From Methanofollis ethanolicus (lineage in GTDB: Archaea; Halobacteriota; Methanomicrobia; Methanomicrobiales; Methanofollaceae): DNA of 64,000 nt. Numbering within the stretch: position 1 is the first letter of the stretch; each line of letters opens with the position of its first letter. Below are positions 14,564 to 24,563 of this stretch, one piece after another. Below the pieces are notes generated by a model that did no database searches, was not told the DNA's origin, and was given only the letters and a program-made list of their open reading frames with translations. The DNA lies in the NCBI RefSeq assembly GCF_001571385.1, contig NZ_BCNW01000001.1:2641589-2705588 (forward strand), in the 5' to 3' direction. A program made the translations under genes and the position numbers.

Positions 14564-15975
14564 TCCGGCTAGACGGCCTCACCTACACCTATCCGGGCGC
14601 AGACGCCCCGTCCCTGAAGGGCGTCGACCTCACGGTCGGGGCAGGCGAACTCGTCCTCCTCACCGGCCCGACCGGGGCCGGGAAGACCACGCTCTGCCGC
14701 GCCGCGGGCGGCGTCCTCGCCCACGGTTACGGCGGCACCATGGAGGGAACGGTCAGGATCGCAGGGAAGGACGCAGCTGACTACCAGGGTATGGAGGATG
14801 TCGCCTCTGTCGTCGGTATGACCTTCGACGATGCCGACGCCCAGCTCATCCTCTCCACCGTCGAAGAGGAGATCGGATCGGCCTGCGGAGAAGGGACGGA
14901 CACCGCCGGGATCCTTCTAATGATGGGACTCCTCCACCTCAGGGAGAGGGCGCCGCACACCCTCTCCGGCGGGGAAAAACAGCGGGCCGTCCTCGGCGCG
15001 GCTATCGCAGGCGGAAGGCCCGTACTGATCCTTGACGAACCCGCGGCCGAACTCGACCCGGCCCATGCAGAACGAGTGGCCGGGATCCTTGCCGCCCTGA
15101 AGGAGAAGGGCACCGCGATCCTCCTTGCTGAGAACACGCCCGGCCCCTTCGCCGCGATCGCCGACCGCGTCGTCAGGCTCGAAGAGGGGCGGGTCACCGC
15201 CAGGGCAGGCCCGTCAGCGGTTCCGGCCGGGAGGCGGGCAGAGGCCGCACCGGCCGGAGAGCCCGCAATCAGGATCGCAGGCCTCGCCCACTCTTATGGC
15301 AGCGGTTTTTCCCTCGGCCCCATCGACCTTGTCGTCAGGGCAGGGGAGTGCGTGGCGATCACCGGCGAGAACGGGTCAGGGAAGACCACCCTGATCAGGC
15401 ACCTGAACGGCCTCCTCCTCCCAGAGAAGGGAACGGTCGAGGTCTGCGACATGGACACGAAACAGCACCCGATCGCCACCCTCGCCCGGAAGGTCGGCCT
15501 CGTCTTCCAGAACCCGGACACCATGCTCTTCGAGGAGACGACAGAGCGCGAGGTCCTCTTCGGGGCGCGGAACACCGGCGTCCCCGACCCGGCAGGGGCG
15601 GTAAGGGCCGCCCTCGCCGCCGTCGGCCTCCTCGCGCGGAAGGACGCCTACCCCCGCCACCTCAGCCGCGGCGAAAGGCAGCGCCTCGCCGTCGCCTGCG
15701 TCCTTGCGATGGACCCGGCGGTGATCGTCCTCGACGAACCGACCACCGGGCTTGCGCCCGAGGAGGCGGGCATCGTCATGGACCACCTGCAGCGCCTCTG
15801 CAGGGAGGGGAAAGCCGTCGTCATGGTCACCCACGACCATGGACTTGCGGCGCGGTATGCCGGCCGGACCATCAGGATGGAAAAAGGACAGGTCGTCGAA
15901 GACACCACACACGGAGGGGAGACATGCAGGAGATCTTCCAGTACAGGAACGGCACAGGCGTCCTCCACCGCATGA
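14560..15975 (+). CDS. ECF transporter energy-coupling ATPase, two fused ABC domains
   Basis: 471 aa from GTG 14560, preceded by a GGGGG tract. It has two ABC nucleotide-binding domains in one chain. Domain 1 has Walker A GPTGAGKT (36-43), signature LSGGEKQR and Walker B VLILDEP. Domain 2 has Walker A GENGSGKT (269-276), a variant signature LSRGERQR and Walker B VIVLDEPTTGL. It energises uptake by the neighbouring S and T components. In most bacteria EcfA1 and EcfA2 are separate genes; the fusion form is common in archaea. The last 17 codons overlap the T-component gene. Confidence 0.92.
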   Translation: MIRLDGLTYTYPGADAPSLKGVDLTVGAGELVLLTGPTGAGKTTLCRAAGGVLAHGYGGTMEGTVRIAGKDAADYQGMEDVASVVGMTFDDADAQLILSTVEEEIGSACGEGTDTAGILLMMGLLHLRERAPHTLSGGEKQRAVLGAAIAGGRPVLILDEPAAELDPAHAERVAGILAALKEKGTAILLAENTPGPFAAIADRVVRLEEGRVTARAGPSAVPAGRRAEAAPAGEPAIRIAGLAHSYGSGFSLGPIDLVVRAGECVAITGENGSGKTTLIRHLNGLLLPEKGTVEVCDMDTKQHPIATLARKVGLVFQNPDTMLFEETTEREVLFGARNTGVPDPAGAVRAALAAVGLLARKDAYPRHLSRGERQRLAVACVLAMDPAVIVLDEPTTGLAPEEAGIVMDHLQRLCREGKAVVMVTHDHGLAARYAGRTIRMEKGQVVEDTTHGGETCRRSSSTGTAQASSTA

Positions 15976-16541
15976 ACCCGGTCGCGAAGATCGGCGGCGT
16001 CGCGGCGGTCGTCATCCTCGCCGTCCTCACGAGCGACCCGCTCGTCCTCGGCGGCATGGTCCTTGGCCTCGCGGCTCTCGGAGTTGCTGCAGGCACAGGA
16101 AAAGACCTGGCGCAACAGGTCCCGCTCCTCATCTTCCTCGGCGGGTTCCTTGTCGCCGTCACCGTCCTCACCGTCCCGGAGATCGGCCTCTCCTTCGGCC
16201 TTGCCCTTGCCCTCCGCTTCTGCGCCATGGTCTTCGCCTTCCAGATCCTGGTGGCCACGACCATGCCGACCGCCCTTGTCAGGGCCCTGCGGAGGATCGG
16301 CTTTCCCGCGGACTACGCCCTGATGGCACTCGTCGCCCTGCGGTTCGTCCCCCACCTCCAGATCGAGGGGACGAAGATCAGTGAGGCGCAGGCGGCACGG
16401 GGTTTCTCGCCCGGGACAGGCGTCAGGGGCATGGTCAGGAAGGCCCTACCGGTGCTCGTGCCCCTCATCGCCAACGCCCTCGGGAAGGCCGAGGTGATCG
16501 GACTGACCATCGACCTGCGGAGGCTGCGGGAACACCTCTGA
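15924..16541 (+). CDS. ECF transporter T component (transmembrane coupling protein)
   Basis: 205 aa, several membrane helices (AAVVILAVLTSDPLVLGGMVLG and following). It carries the conserved cytoplasmic coupling motif region with Ala-Arg-Gly (SEAQAARGFSPGTG) that contacts the ATPases. The ATG at 15924 follows GGAGGGGA closely and overlaps the ATPase gene by 52 bases. It completes the S-AA-T operon that begins at 14036. Confidence 0.9.
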   Translation: MQEIFQYRNGTGVLHRMNPVAKIGGVAAVVILAVLTSDPLVLGGMVLGLAALGVAAGTGKDLAQQVPLLIFLGGFLVAVTVLTVPEIGLSFGLALALRFCAMVFAFQILVATTMPTALVRALRRIGFPADYALMALVALRFVPHLQIEGTKISEAQAARGFSPGTGVRGMVRKALPVLVPLIANALGKAEVIGLTIDLRRLREHL

Positions 16542-16701
16542 TCCCGGACAGGTTGATATCAGGTGCGCCCCGAGACCTGCCCGGGATCGAGAGAATCGAG
16601 AAAAATATCCCACAGTTTTGATCTCTGCTCGATTTAAAGAGATTATTTCCCGTAGGGCCGAACAGGCAGATATAAAACGGACTGCGGGCGATACCCTCAC
16701 C

Positions 16702-17178
16702 ATGAAAGGGGAAACAGCCCTGGGTATCATCACAGTTCTGACATTTCTCTTCATCCTCGTCTTCCTCCTCGCCACCAGCGGGGCAGGCGGAGAGACGACC
16801 GTCCCCACGACAGACACCGGCGCGGCGGCGGTGACACCGGCACAGACATCAGCACCCCTGCCTACATACACCCCGAAAGGGGAAGCTGCCGATCCTGTCA
16901 CCGGTAGATGGGTCTCCGACCCGCCGTATCACGAGGAACTCGTCCTCCGCCCTGACGGCACCGGCACCCTCACGACCGTCCCCGAGAACCTCACAGAGGA
17001 GGCACGCATGCATACGGGGGTCTGGGAGGAGGACACGGCTATCAGAGTCGAGGGAATGCGCGCGTACCACCTCACCGTCCTCGGCAATACCGAATCCATC
17101 CTCTACCTCAGGAACAGGACCGACACCCTCTCCAGAAACGGCCTCGGAACCGCCCGGACGTACACGAGGTCTCCATAA
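16702..17178 (+). CDS. Membrane-anchored protein with small beta-barrel-like domain, unknown function
   Basis: 158 aa from ATG 16702. One N-terminal membrane helix (ALGIITVLTFLFILVFLLAT) is followed by a Thr/Pro-rich linker and an extracellular domain opening with GRWVSDPPYHEELVLRPDG and closing with TESILYLRN. The G-x-W start and alternating strands recall small lipocalin-like domains, which is tentative. AGATATAAAA about 27 bases upstream suggests a leaderless transcript. A longer frame from 16618 adds a polar extension before the membrane helix and is less likely. Confidence 0.65.
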   Translation: MKGETALGIITVLTFLFILVFLLATSGAGGETTVPTTDTGAAAVTPAQTSAPLPTYTPKGEAADPVTGRWVSDPPYHEELVLRPDGTGTLTTVPENLTEEARMHTGVWEEDTAIRVEGMRAYHLTVLGNTESILYLRNRTDTLSRNGLGTARTYTRSP

Positions 17179-17215
17179 CACAGGTTTTTCTCCGCAGGAG
17201 AGGATATCTGCAGGC

Positions 17216-19051
17216 ATGATCCCGCAGCCACCATTCCTGCCCATGACCCGCGAGGAAGCCGACGCACTCGGCATCGGGGAGTTCGACGTCATCCTCATTA
17301 CAGGCGACGCCTATGTCGACCACCCATCCTTCGGGACCGCGATCATCGGGAGAGTGCTCTGGGACGCGGGCTACACAGTCGGCGTCATCGCGCAACCGGA
17401 CTGGAAAAAGCCGGATGATTTCCTCCGTCTCGGCAGGCCCAGGCTCTTTTTCAGCATCTCCTCGGGAAACGTGGACTCGATGGTCAACGCCTTCACGCCG
17501 CGGAAGAAGCGGCGGAGCACAGACGCCTACTCCCCGGGCGGGCGGCCCCGCCGCCCGGACAGGGCGGTGATCGTCTACGCGAACAGGGTCAGGTCTCTCT
17601 TCCCGGGCACCCCGATCGTCCTCGGGGGCATTGAAGCAAGTCTGCGCCGCTTCGCTCACTACGACCACTGGTCTGACTCGGTCCGCCAGGCGATCCTTGC
17701 CGACGCCCCCGCGGACGCCCTCGTCTACGGGATGGGGGAGAGGCAGGTCGTCGAGATCGCCGGACGCCTTGCCGCAGGAAAGGATCTGAGGGAGATCAGG
17801 GGGACCGCGGTAACGATCCCGGTCGCTGAGTGGCGGGAGACAGACCCGGCGGGGATGGTCGTCATCCCCGGTTACCCGGAGGTGCGCGAGAGCCCGGAGG
17901 CCTATGCCCGGGCCTTCGCCCTCCATGCACGGGAGCAGGACCCGGTCCGCGGCAGGACGGTCGTCCAGTCTCACCCGAAGACCGTGGTCGTCCAGTACCC
18001 TCCGGCCCTCCCCCTGGACACCGCCGTGCTCGACCATGTCTACGAACTCCCGTACACCCGGGCCGCGCATCCGTCGTACAGGGAACCGGTCCCTGCCCTT
18101 GAACCGGTACAGTTCTCCATCACCACACACCGCGGTTGCTTCGGCTCTTGCTCCTTCTGCGCCCTCACCCACCACCAGGGCCGGATCATCCAGAGCCGGA
18201 GCCCTGCCTCGATCCTCGCCGAAGCGCGGCGCCTCGCAACAATGCGCGAGTTCAAAGGCGTGGTCCAGGACGTCGGCGGGCCGACCGCGGACATGTACGG
18301 CATCTTCTGCTCGCAGTGGGAGAAGCATGGCGCCTGCCCGGACAGGCGGTGCAGCCCGGACTGCCCGAACCTTGCGACCTCGCATGCCGCCCAGGTAGAC
18401 CTCCTGCGCCGGTTGCGGACACTTTCAGGGGTGCGGCAGGTGCACATCCAGTCAGGGATCAGGTACGACCTCGCCCTTGCCGACCCCGCGTACATCGACG
18501 AGATCGCCGCTCACCATGTCTCCGGCCACCTCAAGGTCGCCCCCGAGCACATTGCAAAACAGGTGACCACCCTCATGAACAAACCGGGCAGGGAAGTCTT
18601 CGACCGCTTCAGGGAGCGTTTTGCAGCGGCGAGCAGAAAGGCAGGAAAAGAACAGTACCTCCTCCCGTACCTCATGTCAGGCCACCCGGGCTGCACCATC
18701 AAGGACAGTATCGAACTCGCCGAGTACATCAGGGACAAACGCCTGTACACCGAGCAGGTGCAGGACTTTACCCCGACGCCGATGACCCGCTCGACCTGCA
18801 TGTACGCCACCGGCATCGACCCCATGACGATGGAACGGGTCCATGTCCCGGCAGGGCGGGAGAAGGAGATCCAGCGGGCGCTCCTCCAGTACAGGGACCC
18901 GAAGAACCGCGGCCTTGTCGCGGAAGGACTGCGGCAGGCCGGGCGGGAAGACCTCATCGGCAGCGGCTGGGCCTGCCTCATCCCGGCACGGCATGATAAG
19001 CCTGAGAGGGAGAGGGCGGCGACACAGAGATGGAGCGGGCGCAGGCGATGA
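17216..19051 (+). CDS. YgiQ-family radical SAM protein
   Basis: 611 aa, typical length for the family. The cobalamin-binding-like N-terminal half contains the family's ITGDAYVDHPSFG and GGIEASLRR motifs. The radical SAM cluster motif is RGCFGSCSFCAL near 18130-18165, Cys-x3-Cys-x2-Cys. A Cys-rich insertion (HGACPDRRCSPDCPN) and the PEHIAKQVT segment are also typical. The reaction is not established for the family; it is a conserved, widespread, probably housekeeping enzyme. Its 3' end overlaps possible starts of the next gene. Confidence 0.92.
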   Translation: MIPQPPFLPMTREEADALGIGEFDVILITGDAYVDHPSFGTAIIGRVLWDAGYTVGVIAQPDWKKPDDFLRLGRPRLFFSISSGNVDSMVNAFTPRKKRRSTDAYSPGGRPRRPDRAVIVYANRVRSLFPGTPIVLGGIEASLRRFAHYDHWSDSVRQAILADAPADALVYGMGERQVVEIAGRLAAGKDLREIRGTAVTIPVAEWRETDPAGMVVIPGYPEVRESPEAYARAFALHAREQDPVRGRTVVQSHPKTVVVQYPPALPLDTAVLDHVYELPYTRAAHPSYREPVPALEPVQFSITTHRGCFGSCSFCALTHHQGRIIQSRSPASILAEARRLATMREFKGVVQDVGGPTADMYGIFCSQWEKHGACPDRRCSPDCPNLATSHAAQVDLLRRLRTLSGVRQVHIQSGIRYDLALADPAYIDEIAAHHVSGHLKVAPEHIAKQVTTLMNKPGREVFDRFRERFAAASRKAGKEQYLLPYLMSGHPGCTIKDSIELAEYIRDKRLYTEQVQDFTPTPMTRSTCMYATGIDPMTMERVHVPAGREKEIQRALLQYRDPKNRGLVAEGLRQAGREDLIGSGWACLIPARHDKPERERAATQRWSGRRR

Positions 19052-19092
19052 CGCCAGTGGATTTTTGTCAGGGAAGGCCCACACATTCAGGT

Positions 19093-20130
19093 ATGGATAC
19101 CGGGGAAACGCTCGCCATGATCGTCCACGGCCCCGACCCCTTCGACTGCGGGGACGTCGGGAGACTCCTTGCATCCCTCGGCGATGTGCGCATCATCGTC
19201 GCCGGAGTGATGGGCCGCACCGCCGCGGAGGAGTCGGGCCTCCCCTGTGAATACTGCGGCGTCCCCCCGAGCCAGGTGCTCGCCCACATCGACGGCCCGG
19301 CCTTCCTCCTCAACCGCGGGAAGACCCCCGAATCAGGCCGTGTCTTCGGCGGGATCGTCGCCGGCCGACTCGGGCGCGGCCTTGTTCACATCGAATGCAC
19401 GCCCGGGACGGTCTTCTGCTGGAACGACGGGGACAACGCCCTTGCAGCATGCCTCGCCTCAGTCCTCGGCTACACGGTCGAGGAGGGCAGGGCCGAACCA
19501 CCGGACAGCGGTTCTGTGCGGGAGGTCAGGGGGTGCGTCCCGGGAGAACCGGTCTTTGTCAACGGGGTCGTCATCGGGAGGGCGACGACCGGGACCGTCG
19601 TGCTGCGCGAGAGGTACGGCGCAGTCGAGGCTGTCTCCGGGCTTCTGGTCAAGCCCCACGGCCTTGAGAAACTCGCCCGCTCAGGGCCGGTCTCCCTTGC
19701 CCATGCATGGTGCAAGAGCGGGCAGATCAGGCAACGACCGCCGACCGGCGGTAAACGGGTGCAGGGGGAGGGGCGGGTGATCGTCCTCGACCACTGCGGC
19801 CACCGTTTCTATGACCTGCTCGCCCCTGACACCTGCGGCGTGCTCGCCATCGGCGACGACACCACAGCCGTGGCCGGGCACATCGCCGGTCACCTCGGCA
19901 TCCCCGTGCTCGGCATCACCGATGGCGACAGAGACGGCGTGGTCAACGGGGCCTTCCCGAAAAGTTCGGTCGTGCTCGCCGTGACCACAGGGCGAGACGA
20001 CGAAGTCGGCCTCGATATCGCCGGGACAGTTCCTGATGGAAAAACAGACTGGGACAAATGGATTGCCGGAGCCCTCAGAATGGTAGAGGGCAGGGCTGAG
20101 ATCGTCCTCGACCAGAGGCGACAATCATGA
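19093..20130 (+). CDS. DUF2117 family protein
   Basis: About 345 aa. The N-terminus reads LAMIVHGPDPFDCGDVGRLL, which matches the start of a methanogen-specific family (DUF2117) of unknown function. Later features include HCGHRFYDLLAPDTCGVLAIGDD and GIPVLGITDGDRDGVV, a Rossmann/TOPRIM-like pattern. The ATG at 19093 is chosen as closest to the conserved N-terminus. Upstream in-frame ATGs at 19030 and 19048 (the latter overlapping the YgiQ stop as ATGA) are alternatives. The stop overlaps the nreA start, so the three genes are co-transcribed. Confidence 0.75.
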   Translation: MDTGETLAMIVHGPDPFDCGDVGRLLASLGDVRIIVAGVMGRTAAEESGLPCEYCGVPPSQVLAHIDGPAFLLNRGKTPESGRVFGGIVAGRLGRGLVHIECTPGTVFCWNDGDNALAACLASVLGYTVEEGRAEPPDSGSVREVRGCVPGEPVFVNGVVIGRATTGTVVLRERYGAVEAVSGLLVKPHGLEKLARSGPVSLAHAWCKSGQIRQRPPTGGKRVQGEGRVIVLDHCGHRFYDLLAPDTCGVLAIGDDTTAVAGHIAGHLGIPVLGITDGDRDGVVNGAFPKSSVVLAVTTGRDDEVGLDIAGTVPDGKTDWDKWIAGALRMVEGRAEIVLDQRRQS

Positions 20131-21281
20131 TGATATGCGCCGAGTGCAAGGGAAAACTCCTTTGCGGGCTCCCGAAGTGCCCGATCATGAGCAGGTTCCA
20201 TGCACAGGTGCGGACCGCCGCCCGGGGCACGAGTTATATGGGATCAGCCCCGTCTGTCTTCGTCGGTTCGGCCGGATACCCGGCGGTCTCGGCAGGGCCA
20301 TTGATGGTCAACGACCCCGACCTCCCACCCCTCTGGATGGCGCAGGGCCTCTCCATCGACGACATCGTCGGCATCAGGGCGCGGACGATCCGGGGCACCG
20401 CACGGCCGGACGCGATTTCCGACCAGATCCAGGAGATCGCACTCTCCTCCCGGCCCCTCGACATCGAGGCGTCCTTCGAGCGCCCGGTCAGCTTCGACCT
20501 CCGCTTCGACGGCACGGTCACGCCGGTCGGACTCTCCGGGAGCATCAGGAAACTCGACGTGCTGGACAATGCACGTGTCGAAAGGGTCGTCGACCGGGTC
20601 ACCTCAGACAGTGACCTCACGGCGACCGAGGCCTGCGTGACCCTCGGCTCTGAAGGAGTCGACGTCTACCAGATCGCACAGATGATGAGTGCAGGGCTCC
20701 TTGGCAGGCAACGCCGCATCGTCCCGACTCGGTGGTCGATCACCGCCGTCGACGACACCGTCGGCACCGGGTTGAAGAGGCGGATCGCCCGATTCCAGCC
20801 TGCGAGCGAGATCGAATTCTTCGCCGCCACGGCATACGGGAACACGATGGCTGTCATCCTCGTCCCCGGCGACTGGAAGTTCGAGATGATCGAGATCTGG
20901 GGGAAGCACTCTCTCTGGTCGGGAGAGGAGGAGACGATCGTCCAGGACATCGAGGGGAAGAAGAGGAGCGGCTACTCCCCCATCGGCGGGGCCTATTACG
21001 CGGCCCGTCTCGCCGTCGCCGAGCACCTCGCACGCACAGGGAGATCGGCGCGAGTTGTCGTGGTGCGGTACGCGGGCAGCGACTACTGGGCGCCCCTCGG
21101 GTCCTGGGTGATCAGGGAGGCGACCAGAAAGGCGATGGAACAGGCACCTGTCAGGTGTGGGGATATCAAGGAGGCGATGGCGCGGGTGGACGACGTGATC
21201 AGGTCGCCGCGGTGGCGGCAGAAGAGCAGACTCATCCCGGAGATGCTATCGCAGAGGTCGTTATTTGAATTTTTTGGATAA
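20127..21281 (+). CDS. nreA: DNA repair protein NreA
   Basis: 384 aa, archaeal Nre family, implicated in DNA damage response together with PCNA. The N-terminus has a Cys-rich zinc-like site (CAECKGKLLCGLPKCPI), followed by the conserved SAPSVFVGSAGYP and VNDPDLPPLWM. The last residues QRSLFEFFG form a PCNA-interacting PIP box (Q-x2-L-x2-F-F), as known for NreA. The ATG at 20127 overlaps the stop of the upstream gene by four bases. Confidence 0.92.
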   Translation: MMICAECKGKLLCGLPKCPIMSRFHAQVRTAARGTSYMGSAPSVFVGSAGYPAVSAGPLMVNDPDLPPLWMAQGLSIDDIVGIRARTIRGTARPDAISDQIQEIALSSRPLDIEASFERPVSFDLRFDGTVTPVGLSGSIRKLDVLDNARVERVVDRVTSDSDLTATEACVTLGSEGVDVYQIAQMMSAGLLGRQRRIVPTRWSITAVDDTVGTGLKRRIARFQPASEIEFFAATAYGNTMAVILVPGDWKFEMIEIWGKHSLWSGEEETIVQDIEGKKRSGYSPIGGAYYAARLAVAEHLARTGRSARVVVVRYAGSDYWAPLGSWVIREATRKAMEQAPVRCGDIKEAMARVDDVIRSPRWRQKSRLIPEMLSQRSLFEFFG

Positions 21282-21337
21282 TGTCACTGCAATCTAAACA
21301 TAAAACTATTTATTTTTCCAGCTCATAAAAAAGGAAT

Positions 21338-22126
21338 ATGTATCGGTACGGGATCGCACCCCTCCTTCTTGCCACCCTGGTATCCGCGGTCTCTGCGCTG
21401 AACACGCCGGCGGCCATGGTCACACCGACCTTCTCCAGCCAGGACCTCTACACCCTCTTCATCGGCGGGATCATCTACCTGAACCTCTTTGCCGTCTTCC
21501 TCGCCCAGATCCTCAAGAGGGGAGGACACGTCACCAACCGTCCACCGATCGTGCGAGGATTAGCCATCCTCATCGGCATCACCGCCGTCGCCATCGGGAG
21601 CGTCTTCATCGTCTTCACAGCGATGGTGCTCCTCGCCGAACTCGGCGGCGTCACTCTTTTCTCATGGACTGAGGATTTTTTCGCCTATTTCCTCTCTGAC
21701 ATCATCCCCGTATATACGGGGGCCCCTGAATTCTCGATGACTGCAGGACTCCTCATCACCGCGGCCGCAGGCTTTGTCGCGTTCCTTCTCGGTTCCGTTC
21801 TTCTCGTGCGAAACACAGGCGATGTGAGTTTTGCCAAAGTCGCCATGCCGACAGCGAGCGGATCGGTCGTTCAGAACAAAGCAGACAGGCCCGACGAACC
21901 CCTCAACCCGACACTCTCTTTCAGAGTGGAAAACCGCCGGACGCAGGAACCGGCACCCGATGTAAAGTTGATGCTCAGGCAGCGGGAGGGGATGCGCTTC
22001 CACACAAAGTTCACCGACTTCAATGGCGAGGTCACCTTCACCAATGTTGAAGGTTATGGCTCGGAGTATTACGCCTATGTGGAAGGGGATGAAAACAGGA
22101 CGGTGTACAGGGTCATAAGGATTTGA
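21338..22126 (+). CDS. Membrane protein with C-terminal beta-sandwich domain, unknown function
   Basis: 262 aa with an N-terminal membrane segment or signal ([14 protein letters not shown]) and three further membrane helices within the first 165 residues. A soluble C-terminal domain follows, with a peptidase-regulatory/Cna-like signature ([29 protein letters not shown]). It may sense or bind something outside the cell. I do not recognise the family. The 3' end overlaps the convergent ligase gene by 14 bases. Confidence 0.65.
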   Translation: MYRYGIAPLLLATLVSAVSALNTPAAMVTPTFSSQDLYTLFIGGIIYLNLFAVFLAQILKRGGHVTNRPPIVRGLAILIGITAVAIGSVFIVFTAMVLLAELGGVTLFSWTEDFFAYFLSDIIPVYTGAPEFSMTAGLLITAAAGFVAFLLGSVLLVRNTGDVSFAKVAMPTASGSVVQNKADRPDEPLNPTLSFRVENRRTQEPAPDVKLMLRQREGMRFHTKFTDFNGEVTFTNVEGYGSEYYAYVEGDENRTVYRVIRI

Positions 22127-23750
22127 GCTGCCTTTCGTACCTGGCAGCGATACCTTCCACCGTTTCCACCTCGGCCACGCCCTTGTCCTCCCGCAACCGC
22201 ACGAACCTGGGGAAGCGGAGGGCATAGCCGCTCGTATAGTTCGTGCTCTTCTGAACCTCGGCGTACCCGACCTCAAAGACAATCTCCGGTTCGAAGACGA
22301 CCTCCTTCCCTTTTTCGGCGATGACAAGATCCTTGAGCGCCGCATAGAACGCTGCGAGTTGGTCGTCGGAAAATCCCGTCGCCACCTTGCCGACCGGCAG
22401 AAGGACGCCCTCGTCCTGGCAGGCAAGGAGGAAGGAGCCAAAGATATGGGCGCGACGCCCCTCCCCCCACTCAGCGCCGACGACCGCAAGGTCGATGGTA
22501 TCCACTGCGGGCTTGACCTTGATCCAGTTTCTGCCCCGCACCCCCGGCGTATAGGCGGCGCCCGGCACCTTCACCATCACGCCTTCATGACCGGCGTCCA
22601 GGGCCTCCTGATAGATCTTCTCCAGGGCAGGGATGTCGTCGCCCACCCACTGCGGGGCGACGTAGCCGGAAAGGACCGTCTCCAGGATGGCGCGGCGCTC
22701 GGTAAAGGGCCGGTCGATGAGGGTCTCGCCATCGAGGTACATGATGTCGAAGACGTTCGGGACGAGTTCCACACGCCCGATCGCCTCCTCCACCGCGTGC
22801 TTCCTGCGGAAACGGCGCAGGACAAACTGGAAGGGGCGGGGCTTCCCGTCTTTCACGGCGATCACCTCGCCGTCCAGGATCACGTCGTGGCCGGTGGCCG
22901 CGCAGAGCATCTCGATGACGTCGGGTACCGCTCCTGTCACCTCCTCCAGCTTCCGGGAGTACATGCGGCAGTCGTCGCCGACCTTGTGGAACTGGAAGCG
23001 GGTGCCGTCATATTTGTACTCGACGGCGACGGCACCGTGGTCCCCGACCATCTCGGTGATGGTGCCCTGCTGAGCGAGCATCATCTTCACCGGGTGGAAG
23101 GGCTCGATGCGGACATCCCTGAGGGCCGTCTCTCCCTGCCGGGCAAGGAGGGCGACTCTGCCAAGGTCGTTGATCGCCTGGTAGGCATGGGCGACGAGGG
23201 TCTGGTCGACGGAAAAAGCCTTTGCAACGGCGTCCCGCACATTCCCCTCGCCGACCCCGATCCGCAGTTCTTCGAGAAGGAGGCGGGCGAGGTAGCGACC
23301 GTCAAGGGGGCCGGCAGTGCCGAGGAGACCACGCACGATCTTCATCTTCTCACGCTGCGAGCGGCTGCCGTCGGTCGTTGCGATCCGGGTGAAGTCGGAA
23401 AAGACGCCGGTGAGGGTGAGAGACTCGGCAAAGAAGGACATCTGAGTCTTTGTCGCAAGGAGGCGCTCGACTGCGAGGCCGACGTCCCCGGTCTCGTTCA
23501 CCGCGGCGATGACCTCCTCCTTCTTCTTCCCCGCGACATAGCCGACGGCCTCGTACAGGAGGTTCGGGCCGATGCCGAGTTTGAGGGGGCTCCAGTCAGG
23601 GAAGATACGTCCCATCACGAACCTGACAAAGACCGGAAGTTCGTCGTCCGAGAGACCGGGGAGGACGGAGGCGATGACATCTATCATCTCCAGGCGCCCG
23701 CTGATCCCCTCGATCTGTTCACAAATGCAGGAAAAGTCCGTGAAGTCCAT
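22113..23750 (-). CDS. lig: ATP-dependent DNA ligase
   Basis: 545 aa, the replicative archaeal ligase that seals nicks after Okazaki-fragment joining and repair. The adenylated lysine is K246 in motif I (KYDGTR). Also visible are motif III-like [10 protein letters not shown], motif [11 protein letters not shown] and motif V WIKVKP. An N-terminal DNA-binding domain precedes them. The start overlaps the stop of the upstream MBL gene by one base, indicating an operon read on the minus strand. Confidence 0.95.
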   Translation of the reverse strand: MDFTDFSCICEQIEGISGRLEMIDVIASVLPGLSDDELPVFVRFVMGRIFPDWSPLKLGIGPNLLYEAVGYVAGKKKEEVIAAVNETGDVGLAVERLLATKTQMSFFAESLTLTGVFSDFTRIATTDGSRSQREKMKIVRGLLGTAGPLDGRYLARLLLEELRIGVGEGNVRDAVAKAFSVDQTLVAHAYQAINDLGRVALLARQGETALRDVRIEPFHPVKMMLAQQGTITEMVGDHGAVAVEYKYDGTRFQFHKVGDDCRMYSRKLEEVTGAVPDVIEMLCAATGHDVILDGEVIAVKDGKPRPFQFVLRRFRRKHAVEEAIGRVELVPNVFDIMYLDGETLIDRPFTERRAILETVLSGYVAPQWVGDDIPALEKIYQEALDAGHEGVMVKVPGAAYTPGVRGRNWIKVKPAVDTIDLAVVGAEWGEGRRAHIFGSFLLACQDEGVLLPVGKVATGFSDDQLAAFYAALKDLVIAEKGKEVVFEPEIVFEVGYAEVQKSTNYTSGYALRFPRFVRLREDKGVAEVETVEGIAARYERQLKSL

Positions 23751-24523
23751 CAGAGGATCACCGGCCTCGAGATCTCGTGCTGCCCGCTCACGACAAGGTC
23801 GGTGTCGTCGAGGTACAGGCCGAGGCCACTTTCTGCGGCGGCGACCGCCTTTTCAGGAGTGTTGTTCACCTCGGAGAGGTGAGCGAGGAAAACTGCGGAG
23901 AGATTTCCTCCGATGTCACCAAGGCAGGTAGCCGCGGCGGTGTTTGAGAGGTGGCCCCGCTTCGAGCGGATGCGCTCCTTGAGATAATAGGGGTACGGCC
24001 CCTCTTCGAGCATCTGCGGGCAATGGTTGCTCTCCAGGACGACGGCGTCACATGTGCCGAGGGCGCGCTCGATGCCCGGCGTGACGATGCCGGTGTCGAG
24101 GCAACAGCCAAAGCCGATACCATCCTCCCGCACACAGAAACCACATGGCTCTGAGGCGTCATGGACGGTCGCAAAGGGCGTGACCGAAAAATTTCCGAGC
24201 GCGAGGGTTTCGCCGTACGTCGCCCGCACGGTCTCCACCGGTTTTGCGGAGGTGCGTTTGTCCAGGAACGCACCGAGGGTTCCGCCTGTCCCGACGACCG
24301 GGACACCGAAGCGGCGCGCGAGGACGTCCACACCCCTGAGATGATCGATGTGCTCGTGGGTGACGAGGATCGCGCGGACCGCCTCCTCGTCGCCGCCTGC
24401 CGCGGCAAGACGGGTGCGGATCTCCTTTGCCGAGAGTCCCGCGTCGATGAGGAGGGCGCCGTCCTCCCCCTCGACATAGACGGAATTGCCCTTGCTCCCG
24501 CTGGCAAGGATGGTGATCTTCAT
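23750..24523 (-). CDS. MBL-fold metallo-hydrolase (YycJ/WalJ-like)
   Basis: 257 aa. The zinc-binding motif THEHIDH is typical of the metallo-beta-lactamase fold; further ligands are in VHDAS and DTG segments. The N-terminus [17 protein letters not shown] is characteristic of YycJ-type hydrolases, thought to be exonucleases or other phosphodiesterases. Translational overlap with DNA ligase supports a DNA-related role. The divergent ATPase gene starts 40 bp away. Confidence 0.88.
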   Translation of the reverse strand: MKITILASGSKGNSVYVEGEDGALLIDAGLSAKEIRTRLAAAGGDEEAVRAILVTHEHIDHLRGVDVLARRFGVPVVGTGGTLGAFLDKRTSAKPVETVRATYGETLALGNFSVTPFATVHDASEPCGFCVREDGIGFGCCLDTGIVTPGIERALGTCDAVVLESNHCPQMLEEGPYPYYLKERIRSKRGHLSNTAAATCLGDIGGNLSAVFLAHLSEVNNTPEKAVAAAESGLGLYLDDTDLVVSGQHEISRPVIL

Positions 24524-24563
24524 TGCAGTGTGGTACGCTCTGCTCGGTTATAGTGCTTAACGA

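Noticed and set aside
22359..23882. 507-codon plus-strand frame opposite DNA ligase
   Set aside because: Pure shadow of a GC-rich gene; composition is Asp/Gly/Leu/Val-rich without any motif, while the ligase has its full motif set.
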